DNA of 64,000 nucleotides from Sphingobacterium alkalisoli (GCF_005049105.1 NZ_SUKA01000011.1:62001-126000), one strand, 5' to 3'; shown: positions 9,219 to 18,108, numbered from the stretch's first letter. Notes: generated by a model from the sequence alone, not told the origin. A program made the numbers and translations.

Positions 9219-11251
9219 CTAAGCTGAACTTTAAAATCAGATTTACGGTTACCTTCTATACGATCTAATGCTGACCCCACAATCTCTCGATCCCGATATT
9301 TAGTTAGGGAATATCTCCCCCATACATCTACATCCTTCCTAATCCGCCATCTAATATTTAGATAAGTACGAATACCTTTACCATAATACATTGGAAAGCT
9401 AGAGGCATATAAAACATCATTTTCATAAGAATAAATCCGGGAATTATAGGATTCGGTGTGAAAGTAGGCAAATCGGATATTGGCATTTAATTTATTGCTC
9501 CGGCCTTTCCAAAATACATCTTGATAGGCTATCCAACCTGAACTTTTTTCGTCTCTTTCTTTTTCGTATAAAACCACTTCTCCCCTCGTCCTCACGGTCC
9601 ATATCCGATTTAATTTATATTGAAACTCAGTGCGTATTTGATTACGAATCACATCCGCGAGTAGGTTCTCATTACGGCCAACTAAATCCAAATTTTCTTG
9701 TTTGAATCTGTGTCGATATCGCATAGAAACTTTACCTATTTTATACCAGTTGTAAGTGAACTGACTTAGAAAATCAGTGCCACTGCTCGGCGCGTCTGCA
9801 CGGAAACGCAACCATGGGAACCGAAAAAAATCAACATAGTTGACCCACTCTATTACACGAGATGGATGATAAATAACCCCTGCATATATCCCTTCTTCGT
9901 TACTAACTCGGGACGTCTCACCCAAGGATTGAGCGAAAAATTGATGGTAGTTCCGTTGATAATATCTATAATTCACAATCGCCGACACCTTAGGGTGAAG
10001 ACTAGAGATAATTCCGTTATTCGCTGCAAACCCGCCTCTGAAACTATACGCCGTTTCACCATACATATATGTATTTTGATACGTATAATGATAGTGTATG
10101 CCTACCTGATCTAAGCTCCTTCCTTCAAAGTCAAACTGTTCTCGCATACCGTCACCTTTCGTAATGCGGCCATTAAAGGAAGTGTGCATATAAGTGACTC
10201 CTGCTTTGAAGCGTTTAAAATGGTAGGTAACATTCATACCTGAAACAAACTGCCTTATCGTATTACGGTAATCAAGCTCAGTTGGAGTGCGATGTAAGCC
10301 ACTGTAATTTATTGTAGTAATGTGTTTTCCTGTAACATCTTCGATTAAATTACCCGAAAGAGAATTGTAGGCCACGAAAGGTGTAATTTCAAAATCCTTA
10401 ACCGCCAACTTGGCGGAGATACCCCGCTGAAAATTACTTTCGTTCATCGAAGAATAAGGTTTGAGTCCGACACCTTGACGCGCCGCACTCCCTATCCAAG
10501 CGCCTTTTCCAAAACTCAAGCCATTCCATGTAACCAATCCTTGTCCAAACTGCAACCCATAATCTCCTACTACAATTTGCTTGACATTTCTGCTAATATC
10601 GTTCAACGTGATATGTCCCGAATAGAAGTCAAATCCATACTTCTGCTTTTTATTGAAAAATGGTTCTCCAGCATCCTTTTCCATATTCAAAGCGAGCCTT
10701 ATTTTATTTTCGAAATTCATCCTGTAGCGGACTGCATAACGATCAGGATTCCCAAAATACCTCGAACGAGAAGAATCTTGAATAAAATATCCAGCCTGCT
10801 TCTCGATAACTCGTCCATAGCGCATCATAAGCATGTGCTCACTAACGTTAATTAATCGTCTAAACGTAAACTCTTCCAATGCAGTTTGCTCTAGGACGGT
10901 CACAAAAGGTTGAATACGTTGGATAGTCTGTAAATCGAATCCGGGAATCCCTTGTAGCTCACGAATAGAAACAAATTTTCCAGATATACTACGGTGGACA
11001 AGCAGATTTTCTATTTGTTGCGGAGACAGAAAAATCAAATTATTCAGATCATTTCGATCTGCTTTATTAAGATCTAACGGATGTCGCGTATAGTAAGCCA
11101 GTTTCTCCGTTAATTCACTCAAATCGTCGTTTTCCCCCAAGTCATCACTCAGCTGCTCCATGAGTAACTCCTCTACCTCTTCTTGTTGAGCCAAGGCCTG
11201 AAACGAAAAATTTGAGAATACGAGAAAATATGCAAATGTTCTAAAAATCAT
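9206..11251 (-). CDS. helix-hairpin-helix protein fused to a predicted outer-membrane beta-barrel (ComEA-like)
   Basis: 681 residues from the ATG at 11251. That start gives a normal signal peptide (MIFRTFAYFLVFSNFSFQALAQ); the longer frame from 11311 would add 20 residues and overlap the upstream gene by 71 bases. After an acidic linker comes a ComEA-type helix-hairpin-helix DNA-binding region at about 55-120 (LDLNKADRNDLNNLIFLSP, then IRELQGIPGFDLQTI). The remaining 550 residues alternate hydrophobic and aromatic strands and end in KSDFKVQLRWQW, a terminal aromatic as in outer-membrane barrels. It overlaps the PorQ-like gene by 11 bases and comEC by 13. This context suggests DNA capture at the outer membrane, which is inference. 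Confidence 0.75.
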   Translation of the reverse strand: MIFRTFAYFLVFSNFSFQALAQQEEVEELLMEQLSDDLGENDDLSELTEKLAYYTRHPLDLNKADRNDLNNLIFLSPQQIENLLVHRSISGKFVSIRELQGIPGFDLQTIQRIQPFVTVLEQTALEEFTFRRLINVSEHMLMMRYGRVIEKQAGYFIQDSSRSRYFGNPDRYAVRYRMNFENKIRLALNMEKDAGEPFFNKKQKYGFDFYSGHITLNDISRNVKQIVVGDYGLQFGQGLVTWNGLSFGKGAWIGSAARQGVGLKPYSSMNESNFQRGISAKLAVKDFEITPFVAYNSLSGNLIEDVTGKHITTINYSGLHRTPTELDYRNTIRQFVSGMNVTYHFKRFKAGVTYMHTSFNGRITKGDGMREQFDFEGRSLDQVGIHYHYTYQNTYMYGETAYSFRGGFAANNGIISSLHPKVSAIVNYRYYQRNYHQFFAQSLGETSRVSNEEGIYAGVIYHPSRVIEWVNYVDFFRFPWLRFRADAPSSGTDFLSQFTYNWYKIGKVSMRYRHRFKQENLDLVGRNENLLADVIRNQIRTEFQYKLNRIWTVRTRGEVVLYEKERDEKSSGWIAYQDVFWKGRSNKLNANIRFAYFHTESYNSRIYSYENDVLYASSFPMYYGKGIRTYLNIRWRIRKDVDVWGRYSLTKYRDREIVGSALDRIEGNRKSDFKVQLRWQW

Positions 11252-12041
11252 AAGCGATGCTAATTTGAGGAGATGTACCAAGTTTAGGATGAAAAGAAGA
11301 AGCCATATCAATTTGAATTTTATTTAAAACCAATCCTAATCCGGCGAAATATTGCATCGGATTGGATGCTGCTCCAGTTCTAATTTTGAATCTATAATCG
11401 AAGGAATACGAAAGTCCCGCCCTGTAGTTAATTTTACTCTGAGAATCATAATAGATATCTGAAGCCAGACTCAATTGATCCGATATGCTATAGTTCATTC
11501 CTAAACCAACCTCACACGGTATTCGCTGTTCTACATCTTCCTGATATTGGGAAGAGGTTATATTCCGAAAGAGTGCACCCAAAAATAGATCTGGCGTTAT
11601 GCCCACTTGAAACCCCAAATCGACAGAAAATGTAAAATCATTTCCATAGTTCTTAACATAATACTGGTGATAATTTAGTCCTACAGCAGAAAAAAACAGG
11701 TTTCCGAATCGCCGCGCGTAAACTCCCCGAACTGTTGATAAAGTAGATACTCCCGCTATACCATAGCTATTAACACCTAATCCTATTCCACCTAAAAATC
11801 CGATAGGGATATTCAGATAGGCTGCTTGAGATTGGATTTCGGACGAAAGAAAATGCTGCTGATAGGCGATTGCGATGCTAGCACTAGCTAATGGTGCGAT
11901 ACCCGCCGGATTAAGACCTACACTATATAGAGATTGGCTCGCCAATCCAGTATTTCCCATGCCTAAAAAAGGAGCAGCGTTAAAGGACTGTGCGTGTAGA
12001 TGACCTGATATTAGCAATAGTAAGATTACCCTTGTAAACAT
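11241..12041 (-). CDS. PorV/PorQ-like outer-membrane protein
   Basis: 266 residues with a cleavable signal peptide (MFTRVILLLLISGHLHAQ). Next comes the LGMGNTGLASQSLYSVGLNPAG stretch, typical of the PorV/PorQ/UPF0164 beta-barrel family, written here as LGMGNTGLAS then NPAGIAPLAS. Alternating strands end in SIAYDF, with an aromatic last residue. PorV and PorQ themselves act with the type IX secretion system, but this copy heads a helix-hairpin-helix/comEC/recQ operon, so its job may be different. It is the first gene of that operon. A TATTTTTG box at 12074-12081 (minus strand) may be its promoter, although no matching -33 element is present. The exact role is unknown. Confidence 0.65.
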   Translation of the reverse strand: MFTRVILLLLISGHLHAQSFNAAPFLGMGNTGLASQSLYSVGLNPAGIAPLASASIAIAYQQHFLSSEIQSQAAYLNIPIGFLGGIGLGVNSYGIAGVSTLSTVRGVYARRFGNLFFSAVGLNYHQYYVKNYGNDFTFSVDLGFQVGITPDLFLGALFRNITSSQYQEDVEQRIPCEVGLGMNYSISDQLSLASDIYYDSQSKINYRAGLSYSFDYRFKIRTGAASNPMQYFAGLGLVLNKIQIDMASSFHPKLGTSPQISIAYDF

Positions 12042-12144
12042 ATAATTTAAGTAATTGGTAAACCTAAATTTAGCAAAAATATTTTAATATTTCAAAACGG
12101 GTTGAAAATATTATACATTTATCTGCAAAACAGTCTAATAGGGC

Positions 12145-12178
12145 AAAAAAAAAGAGCCAGATTAAAAATCTAGCTCTT
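12145..12178 (-). terminator. rho-independent terminator of gyrB
   Basis: On the minus strand AAGAGC-T-AGAT pairs with ATCT-G-GCTCTT (one mismatch) around TTTTA and is followed by nine T residues. It lies 21 bases after the gyrB stop. A strong intrinsic terminator. Confidence 0.88.
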
Positions 12179-12198
12179 CTCACTATAAATTGTAAATA

Positions 12199-14157
12199 TT
12201 ATATATCTATTTTAGCGTATCGTGCATTTTTCTCAATAAACTCACGTCTTGGCGCCACTTCGTCGCCCATCAACATAGAGAATACACGATCGCATTCAGC
12301 GGCATTGTCAATAGTGACTTGTCGCAGTGTTCTATGTTCTGGATTCATCGTAGTATCCCACAATTGCTCTGCATTCATCTCCCCTAAACCCTTGTAGCGT
12401 TGTACATGTACGCTATCTTCTTTTCCATTACCTTTTATACGATGTATAGCAGCAAGACGTTGATCTTCGGTCCAAGCATATTCTGAATCCTTTCCTTTCT
12501 TGACCAAATAAAGAGGAGGAGTTGCAATATATACATATCCGCGTTCGATAAGTTCGCGCATATACCTGAAATAAAACGTCAAGATCAGGGTGGCAATATG
12601 ACTACCGTCGACATCGGCATCCGTCATGATAATAATTCTATGGTACCGAAGTTTTGCAATATTCAATGCTTTAGGATCCTCCTCCGTACCGACAGATACA
12701 CCTAATGCTGTAAACATATTTTTAATCTCTTCATTCTCATAGATCTTATGCTCCATTGCCTTCTCCACATTGAGAATCTTACCCCTTAATGGCATAATAG
12801 CTTGATAATGACGATCACGACCTTGTTTTGCTGTACCTCCTGCAGAATCACCCTCTACGAAGAAAATCTCGCATTTTACGGGATCATTGCTCGAACAGTC
12901 GGCAAGTTTACCAGGTAAACCTGAACCACCCATCACCGTCTTACGCTGAACCATCTCGCGTGCCTTACGAGCTGCAGCTCGAGCTTGAGCAGCTACGACT
13001 ACCTTTTGAACAATAATTCTTGCCTCACGCGGGTTTTCTTCCAAATAAGCACTTAAAATCTCACCTACAGTGACATCTACCGCACCCATTACCTCGGAAT
13101 TACCTAATTTAGTTTTTGTTTGACCTTCAAATTGCGGCTCCGCTACTTTCACAGAAATAACTGCTGTAAGTCCTTCTCTAAAGTCATCTCCAGTTATCTC
13201 AATTTTAAGATTCTTTAAAAGTCCTGAATCATCTGCATACTTCTTTAACGTACGAGTCAATCCGCGACGGAAACCTGCTACGTGTGAACCTCCTTCAATC
13301 GTGTTGATATTGTTTACATACGAATGGACATTCTCTGTATAGGTATCATTATATTGAAGAGAGAGTTCAACAGGAATGCCCTGTTTTATCCCTTCAACAT
13401 AAATTGGTGTGGGGATAAGCGAAGTACGATTACCGTCTAAAAACTTAACAAATTCCTGCAGACCACCCTCCGAATGAAAGACCTCCTTTTTTTCGGTGCC
13501 ATCCTCATTTGGCTCGCGTTCATCTACAAGGGACAACGTTATTCCTTTATTTAAGAAAGATAATTCACGCAAACGATTAGCAAGAGTATCATAATTATAT
13601 ACCGTGGTTTGGGTAAATATTTCCGCGTCTGGTTTAAACGTTATAATCGTTCCTCTTTTTTCGGAGGAGCCAACCTCTTTAACATCATACATCGGTTTAC
13701 CCCGCTCGTATTCTTGATTATAAACCTTGCCCTCTCGGTGTACTTCGGCCTTCAAATGAACAGACAATGCATTAACACAAGATACACCAACCCCGTGCAG
13801 ACCACCGGATACTTTATAGGTATCTTTATCAAATTTACCACCGGCATGCAATATCGTCATTACCAACTCAAGTGCAGACTTATTTTCTTTTTTATTTATT
13901 CCAGTAGGAATACCCCGGCCATTATCTTTTACAGAAACGGAGTTGTCCTTATGGATGGTAACCAAGATATCATCACAATAACCCGCAACAGCCTCATCTA
14001 TAGAATTATCAACCACTTCATAAACCAAATGGTGCAAACCTTTTACGCCGGTATCACCAATATACATGGATGGACGCTTACGCACTGCCTCTAAACCTTC
14101 TAATACCTGGATATTATCAGCAGAATACGAAGATGCATTCTTATTTTCTTCACTCAT
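12199..14157 (-). CDS. gyrB: DNA gyrase subunit B
   Basis: ATPase subunit of the type II topoisomerase that introduces negative supercoils; partner of GyrA, which is not in this window. At 652 residues it is a standard short GyrB. The GHKL ATP site is visible as EVVDNSIDEA and GRGIPTG, with GGLHGVG further on. The TOPRIM domain has EGDSAGG, PLRGKILNVEKA and TDADVDGSHI, and the C-terminus has YKGLGEMNAEQLW. It is a single-gene unit with its own promoter (14191-14221) and terminator (12145-12178). GyrB is preferred over ParE because of the length and the QGRDRHYQAIMPLRG form, but the two families are close. Confidence 0.93.
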   Translation of the reverse strand: MSEENKNASSYSADNIQVLEGLEAVRKRPSMYIGDTGVKGLHHLVYEVVDNSIDEAVAGYCDDILVTIHKDNSVSVKDNGRGIPTGINKKENKSALELVMTILHAGGKFDKDTYKVSGGLHGVGVSCVNALSVHLKAEVHREGKVYNQEYERGKPMYDVKEVGSSEKRGTIITFKPDAEIFTQTTVYNYDTLANRLRELSFLNKGITLSLVDEREPNEDGTEKKEVFHSEGGLQEFVKFLDGNRTSLIPTPIYVEGIKQGIPVELSLQYNDTYTENVHSYVNNINTIEGGSHVAGFRRGLTRTLKKYADDSGLLKNLKIEITGDDFREGLTAVISVKVAEPQFEGQTKTKLGNSEVMGAVDVTVGEILSAYLEENPREARIIVQKVVVAAQARAAARKAREMVQRKTVMGGSGLPGKLADCSSNDPVKCEIFFVEGDSAGGTAKQGRDRHYQAIMPLRGKILNVEKAMEHKIYENEEIKNMFTALGVSVGTEEDPKALNIAKLRYHRIIIMTDADVDGSHIATLILTFYFRYMRELIERGYVYIATPPLYLVKKGKDSEYAWTEDQRLAAIHRIKGNGKEDSVHVQRYKGLGEMNAEQLWDTTMNPEHRTLRQVTIDNAAECDRVFSMLMGDEVAPRREFIEKNARYAKIDI

Positions 14158-14190
14158 GGAATTATTTTAAAATCAGAATTTCTTAACTCC

Positions 14191-14221
14191 CAAAAATACA
14201 AAAAATTAAGGAATTAATCAA
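14191..14221 (-). promoter_or_regulatory. gyrB promoter (TTG-N20-TATTTTTG)
   Basis: On the minus strand, TTG (14221-14219) and TATTTTTG (14198-14191) are separated by exactly 20 bases, matching the Bacteroidota -33/-7 promoter. Transcription would begin near 14184, leaving a leader of about 27 bases before the gyrB ATG. Confidence 0.7.
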
Positions 14222-14306
14222 GCTTTTGAAGTCTTAAAATACGTTAATAAAACCATAATTTTTCGACTTTTAAACACCGAAAAATGATTTTTTGATTTTT
14301 TTATAG

Positions 14307-14314
14307 TAGGTTTG
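14307..14314 (+). promoter_or_regulatory. putative -7 box for the OmpH-like gene
   Basis: TAGGTTTG matches TAnnTTTG and lies 28 bases before the chosen ATG. The expected -33 position holds ATG instead of TTG, so the match is partial. Confidence 0.4.
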
Positions 14315-14341
14315 CTATTCAAACTGAAAATCAATAATAGA

Positions 14342-14959
14342 ATGAATAAATTACTATCAAATTTCGCAAAAGTAGCGCTAGGATTAATTATTGTAGCTTC
14401 CGCTTCATCTTGCAATCAAGGAACAAAACCGACTTCAACAAAGGCAAATGATTCAACTTCAGTTGGCTCCCAACAAACCGAGGAAAAAATCGTATATATA
14501 AACTCGGATTCACTATCAGAAAAATATGAATATTTCAAGGATATCCGCGCAAAACTTGAATCTAAAGTAAAAAAGGCTCAATCCGATTTACAATCAAAAG
14601 GACAAGCCTTCCAGAGAGAAGTGGCGGATTATCAGCAAAAAGCCGCGACCATGAGTGCTTCAGACCGTCAGGCCACAGAGGAAAAATTAGCACGTAAACA
14701 AGATGAATTAGGTCGACTAGACCAAAACGCTTCTAGCGCTATCGCACAGGATGAAGCGACAGAGTTCAATAATGTTTATAATTCGATTACTGAATATTTA
14801 AAGAAACATGCTGCAGACAACGGCTACACCTTAGTCCTTACTTATTCTAAATCAAACCCCACCGTACTGTTTGCTGACTCTAAATTAGAAATAACAAATG
14901 AGGTTATTGACGCGCTGAACAAAGAGTACAAAACGAAAAAACCCACTGAGAAAAAATAA
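14342..14959 (+). CDS. OmpH/Skp-family periplasmic chaperone, predicted lipoprotein
   Basis: 205 residues. The N-terminus (MNKLLSNFAKVALGLIIVASASSC) is a lipoprotein signal with the lipobox ASSC, cysteine 24. A long charged helical region (about 65-150, KLESKVKKAQSDLQSKGQAF and following) then matches the coiled-coil arms of Skp/OmpH. VYINSDSL at the front and VLTYSKSNPTVLFAD near the end match the beta-strand body. Skp-type proteins hold unfolded outer-membrane proteins in the periplasm; lipid anchoring is a variation. The ATG at 14342 was chosen over a TTG at 14312 because only the ATG gives a proper signal peptide. A strong terminator follows. Confidence 0.85.
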   Translation: MNKLLSNFAKVALGLIIVASASSCNQGTKPTSTKANDSTSVGSQQTEEKIVYINSDSLSEKYEYFKDIRAKLESKVKKAQSDLQSKGQAFQREVADYQQKAATMSASDRQATEEKLARKQDELGRLDQNASSAIAQDEATEFNNVYNSITEYLKKHAADNGYTLVLTYSKSNPTVLFADSKLEITNEVIDALNKEYKTKKPTEKK

Positions 14960-14972
14960 GAATAATGATGTT

Positions 14973-15010
14973 AAAAAGGTGGTTCTCTTTATAAAGAACC
15001 ACCTTTTTTT
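14973..15010 (+). terminator. rho-independent terminator after the OmpH-like gene
   Basis: AAAGGTGGTTCT pairs perfectly with AGAACCACCTTT and is followed by a run of seven T. It starts 13 bases after the stop codon. Confidence 0.92.
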
Positions 15011-15067
15011 ATGTCCATTTGTTAATATGACGCTTTGTGCTTAAATTGAATAACAAATGAACTGCAT

Positions 15068-15973
15068 ATGGTTGCAATAATATTATCAGTACCTGAACAT
15101 CAATTCGAATGGGTAGATATTACCAATCCGAAACGGGAAGATTTTATAGCGTTAAAAGAAAAGTATGGTCTGAAAGATGTGTCGATAAAAGACTGTCTTG
15201 AAGTAGGCCATCTTCCCAAAATAGAAGAATTCGACAATTATCATTTTTTAATTCTTCGCTCCATTCCATCTATTTATAAACAAGAATCTGATAAGCTAAC
15301 CGAAATTACCGAGCGAGTTTCTATCTTTTATAGCGAAAATTTCATCATCACGGTACACCGAAATGATATTGAATATTTAGAAAAAACTAAATCAAAAGAC
15401 AAAAGTGATAAAAAACTGGCGTCTAGCAAAAGCCTGGTGAATTCGTTAGTGTCAGAAGCATTGATGACTTTTGAAAAACTTGTTCTGGACCAATTGGCTG
15501 CTAAATTAGACTACTATGAAGAGATTGTATTCCTACATCGACGCCGTAAATTATTTCTGAAAAAGCTGTACTTTATTAAGCGGCAAATAGATGTGATTCG
15601 AATTATACTAACGTTGTATAAAGATATAGTAGATTATTTTCACATGCCACAGTATCAGAACATCTATACACAAGATTTAAGAGATTTATTTACACGTACA
15701 AATACTTTATATAGAAATACAGGCGAAAATATTGCGCAGCTATTATCAGTTTACTTTAATATAGAATCAAATCATACCAACGAGATTATGCGTACACTCA
15801 CCATCATTTCGGTGTTCTTTATGCCACTCACATTTATAGTTGGTGTCTATGGGATGAATTTTAGAAATATGCCGGAATTAGAATGGTACTACGGCTATCC
15901 TGCAGTGCTGCTCGCTATGCTGGGATTATCCATATTGATATATGTGTGGTTCAAAAGAAAAGATTGGCTTTAG
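15068..15973 (+). CDS. corA: CorA-family magnesium/cobalt transporter
   Basis: 301 residues: a cytoplasmic alpha/beta domain, a long helical stalk (about 120-235), then two C-terminal membrane helices joined by the family signature YGMNF (in GVYGMNFRNMPELEW). The protein ends with the basic KRKDWL. CorA forms pentameric inner-membrane Mg2+ channels. The stop overlaps the stop of the convergent tsaB gene by four bases, and no terminator lies between them. Confidence 0.93.
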   Translation: MVAIILSVPEHQFEWVDITNPKREDFIALKEKYGLKDVSIKDCLEVGHLPKIEEFDNYHFLILRSIPSIYKQESDKLTEITERVSIFYSENFIITVHRNDIEYLEKTKSKDKSDKKLASSKSLVNSLVSEALMTFEKLVLDQLAAKLDYYEEIVFLHRRRKLFLKKLYFIKRQIDVIRIILTLYKDIVDYFHMPQYQNIYTQDLRDLFTRTNTLYRNTGENIAQLLSVYFNIESNHTNEIMRTLTIISVFFMPLTFIVGVYGMNFRNMPELEWYYGYPAVLLAMLGLSILIYVWFKRKDWL

Positions 15974-16662
15974 CGTTTGGGTACAGACGCCACGAATTCC
16001 TTTAGATAATACGGCTCAAAATAAATTAAATTCTCGAACTCCTGCGTTGTGAATCGTTGCCAGGCTAATGTACTCATATGGCCGGAAGAATGCTGAAATG
16101 TTGAAATAATATTCACTTGCGGATTAACATCAAATAGTTCCTTAAATTTACCGGCACCCGAACCGAACAAAAAAACTTTTTTTTCCTGAAATTCCGTAAA
16201 AGAGAATTCGTCTATTATCTTAGCCTGCGTAGGAAGAACCTGTTTACCCTCTGCATTAAATACCATGGTGTACACCTCCATACGCCTGGCGTCTATCATA
16301 GGCAAATACAACGAATCTGCGTTTAATTTTACTTCTCTGCTAAGTCCATTATACATACTCTCTAATGTATTGATCCCGATCAATGGAATATCTAACGCAT
16401 AACAGAGACCTTTTGCTGTAGATACACCTATACGTAATCCTGTATACGATCCAGGTCCCATACTTACTGCTATGGCAGCGATATCAGAAAATTGAAGACT
16501 GTTACGCGACAATAGTTGTTCTACATAGACAGTCAGTCGAGATGCATGCATGTTCGGTTCATCACTTTGAATATGATCTAACATTATACCTTCTCTATTA
16601 ATCGAAACCGAACAAACTTCGGTAGCGGTATCTATTTGAATAATATATTGCTTCAACTTCAT
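15970..16662 (-). CDS. tsaB: tRNA threonylcarbamoyladenosine biosynthesis protein TsaB
   Basis: 230 residues. TsaB is the ASKHA-fold partner of TsaD in making t6A37 on ANN-decoding tRNAs. The opening IIQIDTATEVCSVSI and the VSMGPGSYTGLRIG motif are diagnostic. The ATG at 16662 was preferred to the TTG at 16671, which overlaps the yidD stop and would only add MKF. It follows yidD on the same strand, in the yidD-rnpA-rpmH operon. Its partner gene tsaD is also in this window (43704-44705) but in a separate unit. Confidence 0.92.
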   Translation of the reverse strand: MKLKQYIIQIDTATEVCSVSINREGIMLDHIQSDEPNMHASRLTVYVEQLLSRNSLQFSDIAAIAVSMGPGSYTGLRIGVSTAKGLCYALDIPLIGINTLESMYNGLSREVKLNADSLYLPMIDARRMEVYTMVFNAEGKQVLPTQAKIIDEFSFTEFQEKKVFLFGSGAGKFKELFDVNPQVNIISTFQHSSGHMSTLAWQRFTTQEFENLIYFEPYYLKEFVASVPKR

Positions 16663-16667
16663 AAATT

Positions 16668-16919
16668 TCAAGGAATTGGATCATGGCCGTGACCTCCCCA
16701 AGGATGACAACGTGCGATGCGCTTAATAGCTAGCCACCCTCCTTTAAAGGGGCCATATTTCAAAATAGCTTCTTTTCCGTATTGCGAACATGTAGGTGTA
16801 TAACGACAACTTGCGCCTAAAAATGGAGAAATAGCCAATTGATAAAAACGGATTACTACGAGAAAAAACCATTGTATAACCTTGCTAATTAGCTTCAACG
16901 TATCATCGAGAAATTTCAT
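16668..16919 (-). CDS. yidD: membrane protein insertion efficiency factor YidD
   Basis: 83 residues with the complete family core: FYQLAISPFLGASCRYTPTC, SQYGKEAI, and KRIARCHPWGGHGHDPIP at the C-terminus. The three conserved cysteines and an N-terminal amphipathic helix are present. It assists membrane protein insertion at the inner membrane. The start overlaps rnpA by 17 bases, keeping the ancient rpmH-rnpA-yidD order. The insertase gene yidC that often follows is not here; tsaB follows instead. Confidence 0.95.
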   Translation of the reverse strand: MKFLDDTLKLISKVIQWFFLVVIRFYQLAISPFLGASCRYTPTCSQYGKEAILKYGPFKGGWLAIKRIARCHPWGGHGHDPIP

Positions 16920-17292
16920 CTACTATCTTAGCTAAAGCAACCTGCATTTTTGAAAACATAACCTGAGATGCCAATTCCTCCTTTGCAACATATTGTATTG
17001 CTAACAATAAATTTATGGGATTTTTAGATATTGTGGGAAGTAAGGCGGTACTTTTTTGCAAACGATAACATTCACGCATTTTACGCTTTATTCTATTTCT
17101 CGAAACCGCGTGCTTAAATCGACGTTTAGGCACCGATAATATGATTTGCACAGGGAAAGCTGGCGTCAGCTCCGTTTTTAAAAAAACAACACGAAAAGGA
17201 TATACAACAAAAGAAGAACCATTATGAAAAAGACTATCAATAGATCTTTTACTACATAATCGCTCTTCTTTTTTAAAAGTATTTTTTATCAT
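16903..17292 (-). CDS. rnpA: ribonuclease P protein component
   Basis: 129 residues. It binds the RNase P RNA and helps mature tRNA 5' ends. The N-terminal FKKEERLCSKRSIDSLF and the central basic signature SRNRIKRKMRECYR are those of the family. It lies 65 bases after rpmH and overlaps yidD. The start ATG at 17292 is the only good candidate. Confidence 0.95.
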   Translation of the reverse strand: MIKNTFKKEERLCSKRSIDSLFHNGSSFVVYPFRVVFLKTELTPAFPVQIILSVPKRRFKHAVSRNRIKRKMRECYRLQKSTALLPTISKNPINLLLAIQYVAKEELASQVMFSKMQVALAKIVDEISR

Positions 17293-17357
17293 TTTGATGA
17301 CTATTTTTGACCGATAGGCACCGTTAAAGTCACCGGCATATTGATAAAGATATTTTA

Positions 17358-17516
17358 TTATCTTTTGTGACGAGATTCGTCAGAAACACTAAGACGTTTT
17401 CTGCCTTTAGCTCTACGAGAAGCCAATACTCTTCTTCCGTTAGCTGAGCTCATACGCTCCCTAAATCCGTGTTTATTTCTTCTTTTTCTTTGCGAAGGCT
17501 GAAATGTTCTTTTCAT
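17358..17516 (-). CDS. rpmH: 50S ribosomal protein L34
   Basis: A 52-codon gene found by reading the minus strand between rnpA and mscL. It starts MKRTFQPSQRKRRNKHGFRE, continues RMSSANGRRVLASRRAKGRKRLSVS, and ends RHKR. This is an almost invariant L34 sequence, with the usual few extra residues at the end seen in Bacteroidota. It is the first gene of rpmH-rnpA-yidD-tsaB and has a good promoter at 17573-17603, with a leader of about 50 bases. Confidence 0.98.
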   Translation of the reverse strand: MKRTFQPSQRKRRNKHGFRERMSSANGRRVLASRRAKGRKRLSVSDESRHKR

Positions 17517-17572
17517 GACGCTTAATATGTTTTTTTAATAATTATTACCAATGTTATCCCCTAACAGGAATG

Positions 17573-17603
17573 CAAAAGTAGTGTTTATTTTAGAAACTAA
17601 CAA
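17573..17603 (-). promoter_or_regulatory. rpmH-rnpA-yidD-tsaB promoter (TTG-N20-TACTTTTG)
   Basis: On the minus strand TTG (17603-17601) and TACTTTTG (17580-17573) are exactly 20 bases apart and match the Bacteroidota consensus. Transcription would begin near 17566. Confidence 0.7.
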
Positions 17604-17662
17604 ATAATAAAACAAAAAGCGAGCAATAAATTAACTGAACTTTCTCTACATTATTCTGGACT

Positions 17663-18070
17663 CTATTTATCCCTTAATAAATCCCGTATCTCTGTCAACA
17701 ACACTTCCTCTTTAGATGGAGTTGGTGCAACTGGAGGAGCTTCAATCTCTTTCCGTTTTAGAGAATTTATCCCCTTAATGACCAAGAATATACAAAACGC
17801 AACAATTAAAAACTGTATAATAACATTAACGAAATTACCGTAGCCAACAGCCACTTCTTCCGTACCTGCAGCTTCATTAGCATCTTTCAATACATATTTC
17901 AAACTAGCAAAATCCACACCTCCAGTCAAATAACCAATAGGAGGCATTATGATATCATTTACTAAGGAGGTAACTATCTTACCGAATGCACCACCAATCA
18001 CCACACCGACAGCCAAATCAACGACGCTGCCGCGCATAGCAAATTCTTTAAATTCTTTCAAGAAGCTCAT
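17663..18070 (-). CDS. mscL: large-conductance mechanosensitive channel MscL
   Basis: 135 residues. The N-terminal helix MSFLKEFKEFAMRGSVVDL and the pore helix AVGVVIGGAFGKIV are characteristic. A periplasmic loop, a second membrane helix at about 75-100, and a charged cytoplasmic helix ending LTEIRDLLRDK follow. It is a homopentameric emergency valve against osmotic downshock. It stands alone between rpmH and the divergent response regulator. A -7-like TATTTTTG lies at 18101-18108 on the minus strand, without a clear -33. Confidence 0.96.
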   Translation of the reverse strand: MSFLKEFKEFAMRGSVVDLAVGVVIGGAFGKIVTSLVNDIIMPPIGYLTGGVDFASLKYVLKDANEAAGTEEVAVGYGNFVNVIIQFLIVAFCIFLVIKGINSLKRKEIEAPPVAPTPSKEEVLLTEIRDLLRDK

Positions 18071-18100
18071 AATAAATTAACATTAAATTTTTTACCTTTA

Positions 18101-18108
18101 CAAAAATA
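18101..18108 (-). promoter_or_regulatory. putative mscL -7 box
   Basis: The minus strand reads TATTTTTG, matching TAnnTTTG, 31 bases before the mscL ATG. No TTG is found 20 bases upstream, so support is partial. Confidence 0.4.

Noticed and set aside
13609..14094. 161-codon plus-strand open frame opposite gyrB
   Set aside because: Antisense to gyrB, with no start signal or recognisable domain.
17517..17662. Possible replication origin next to rpmH
   Set aside because: Only a poor DnaA-box-like TTATCCCCT is present and no cluster of boxes or dnaA gene. The region is explained by the rpmH promoter.
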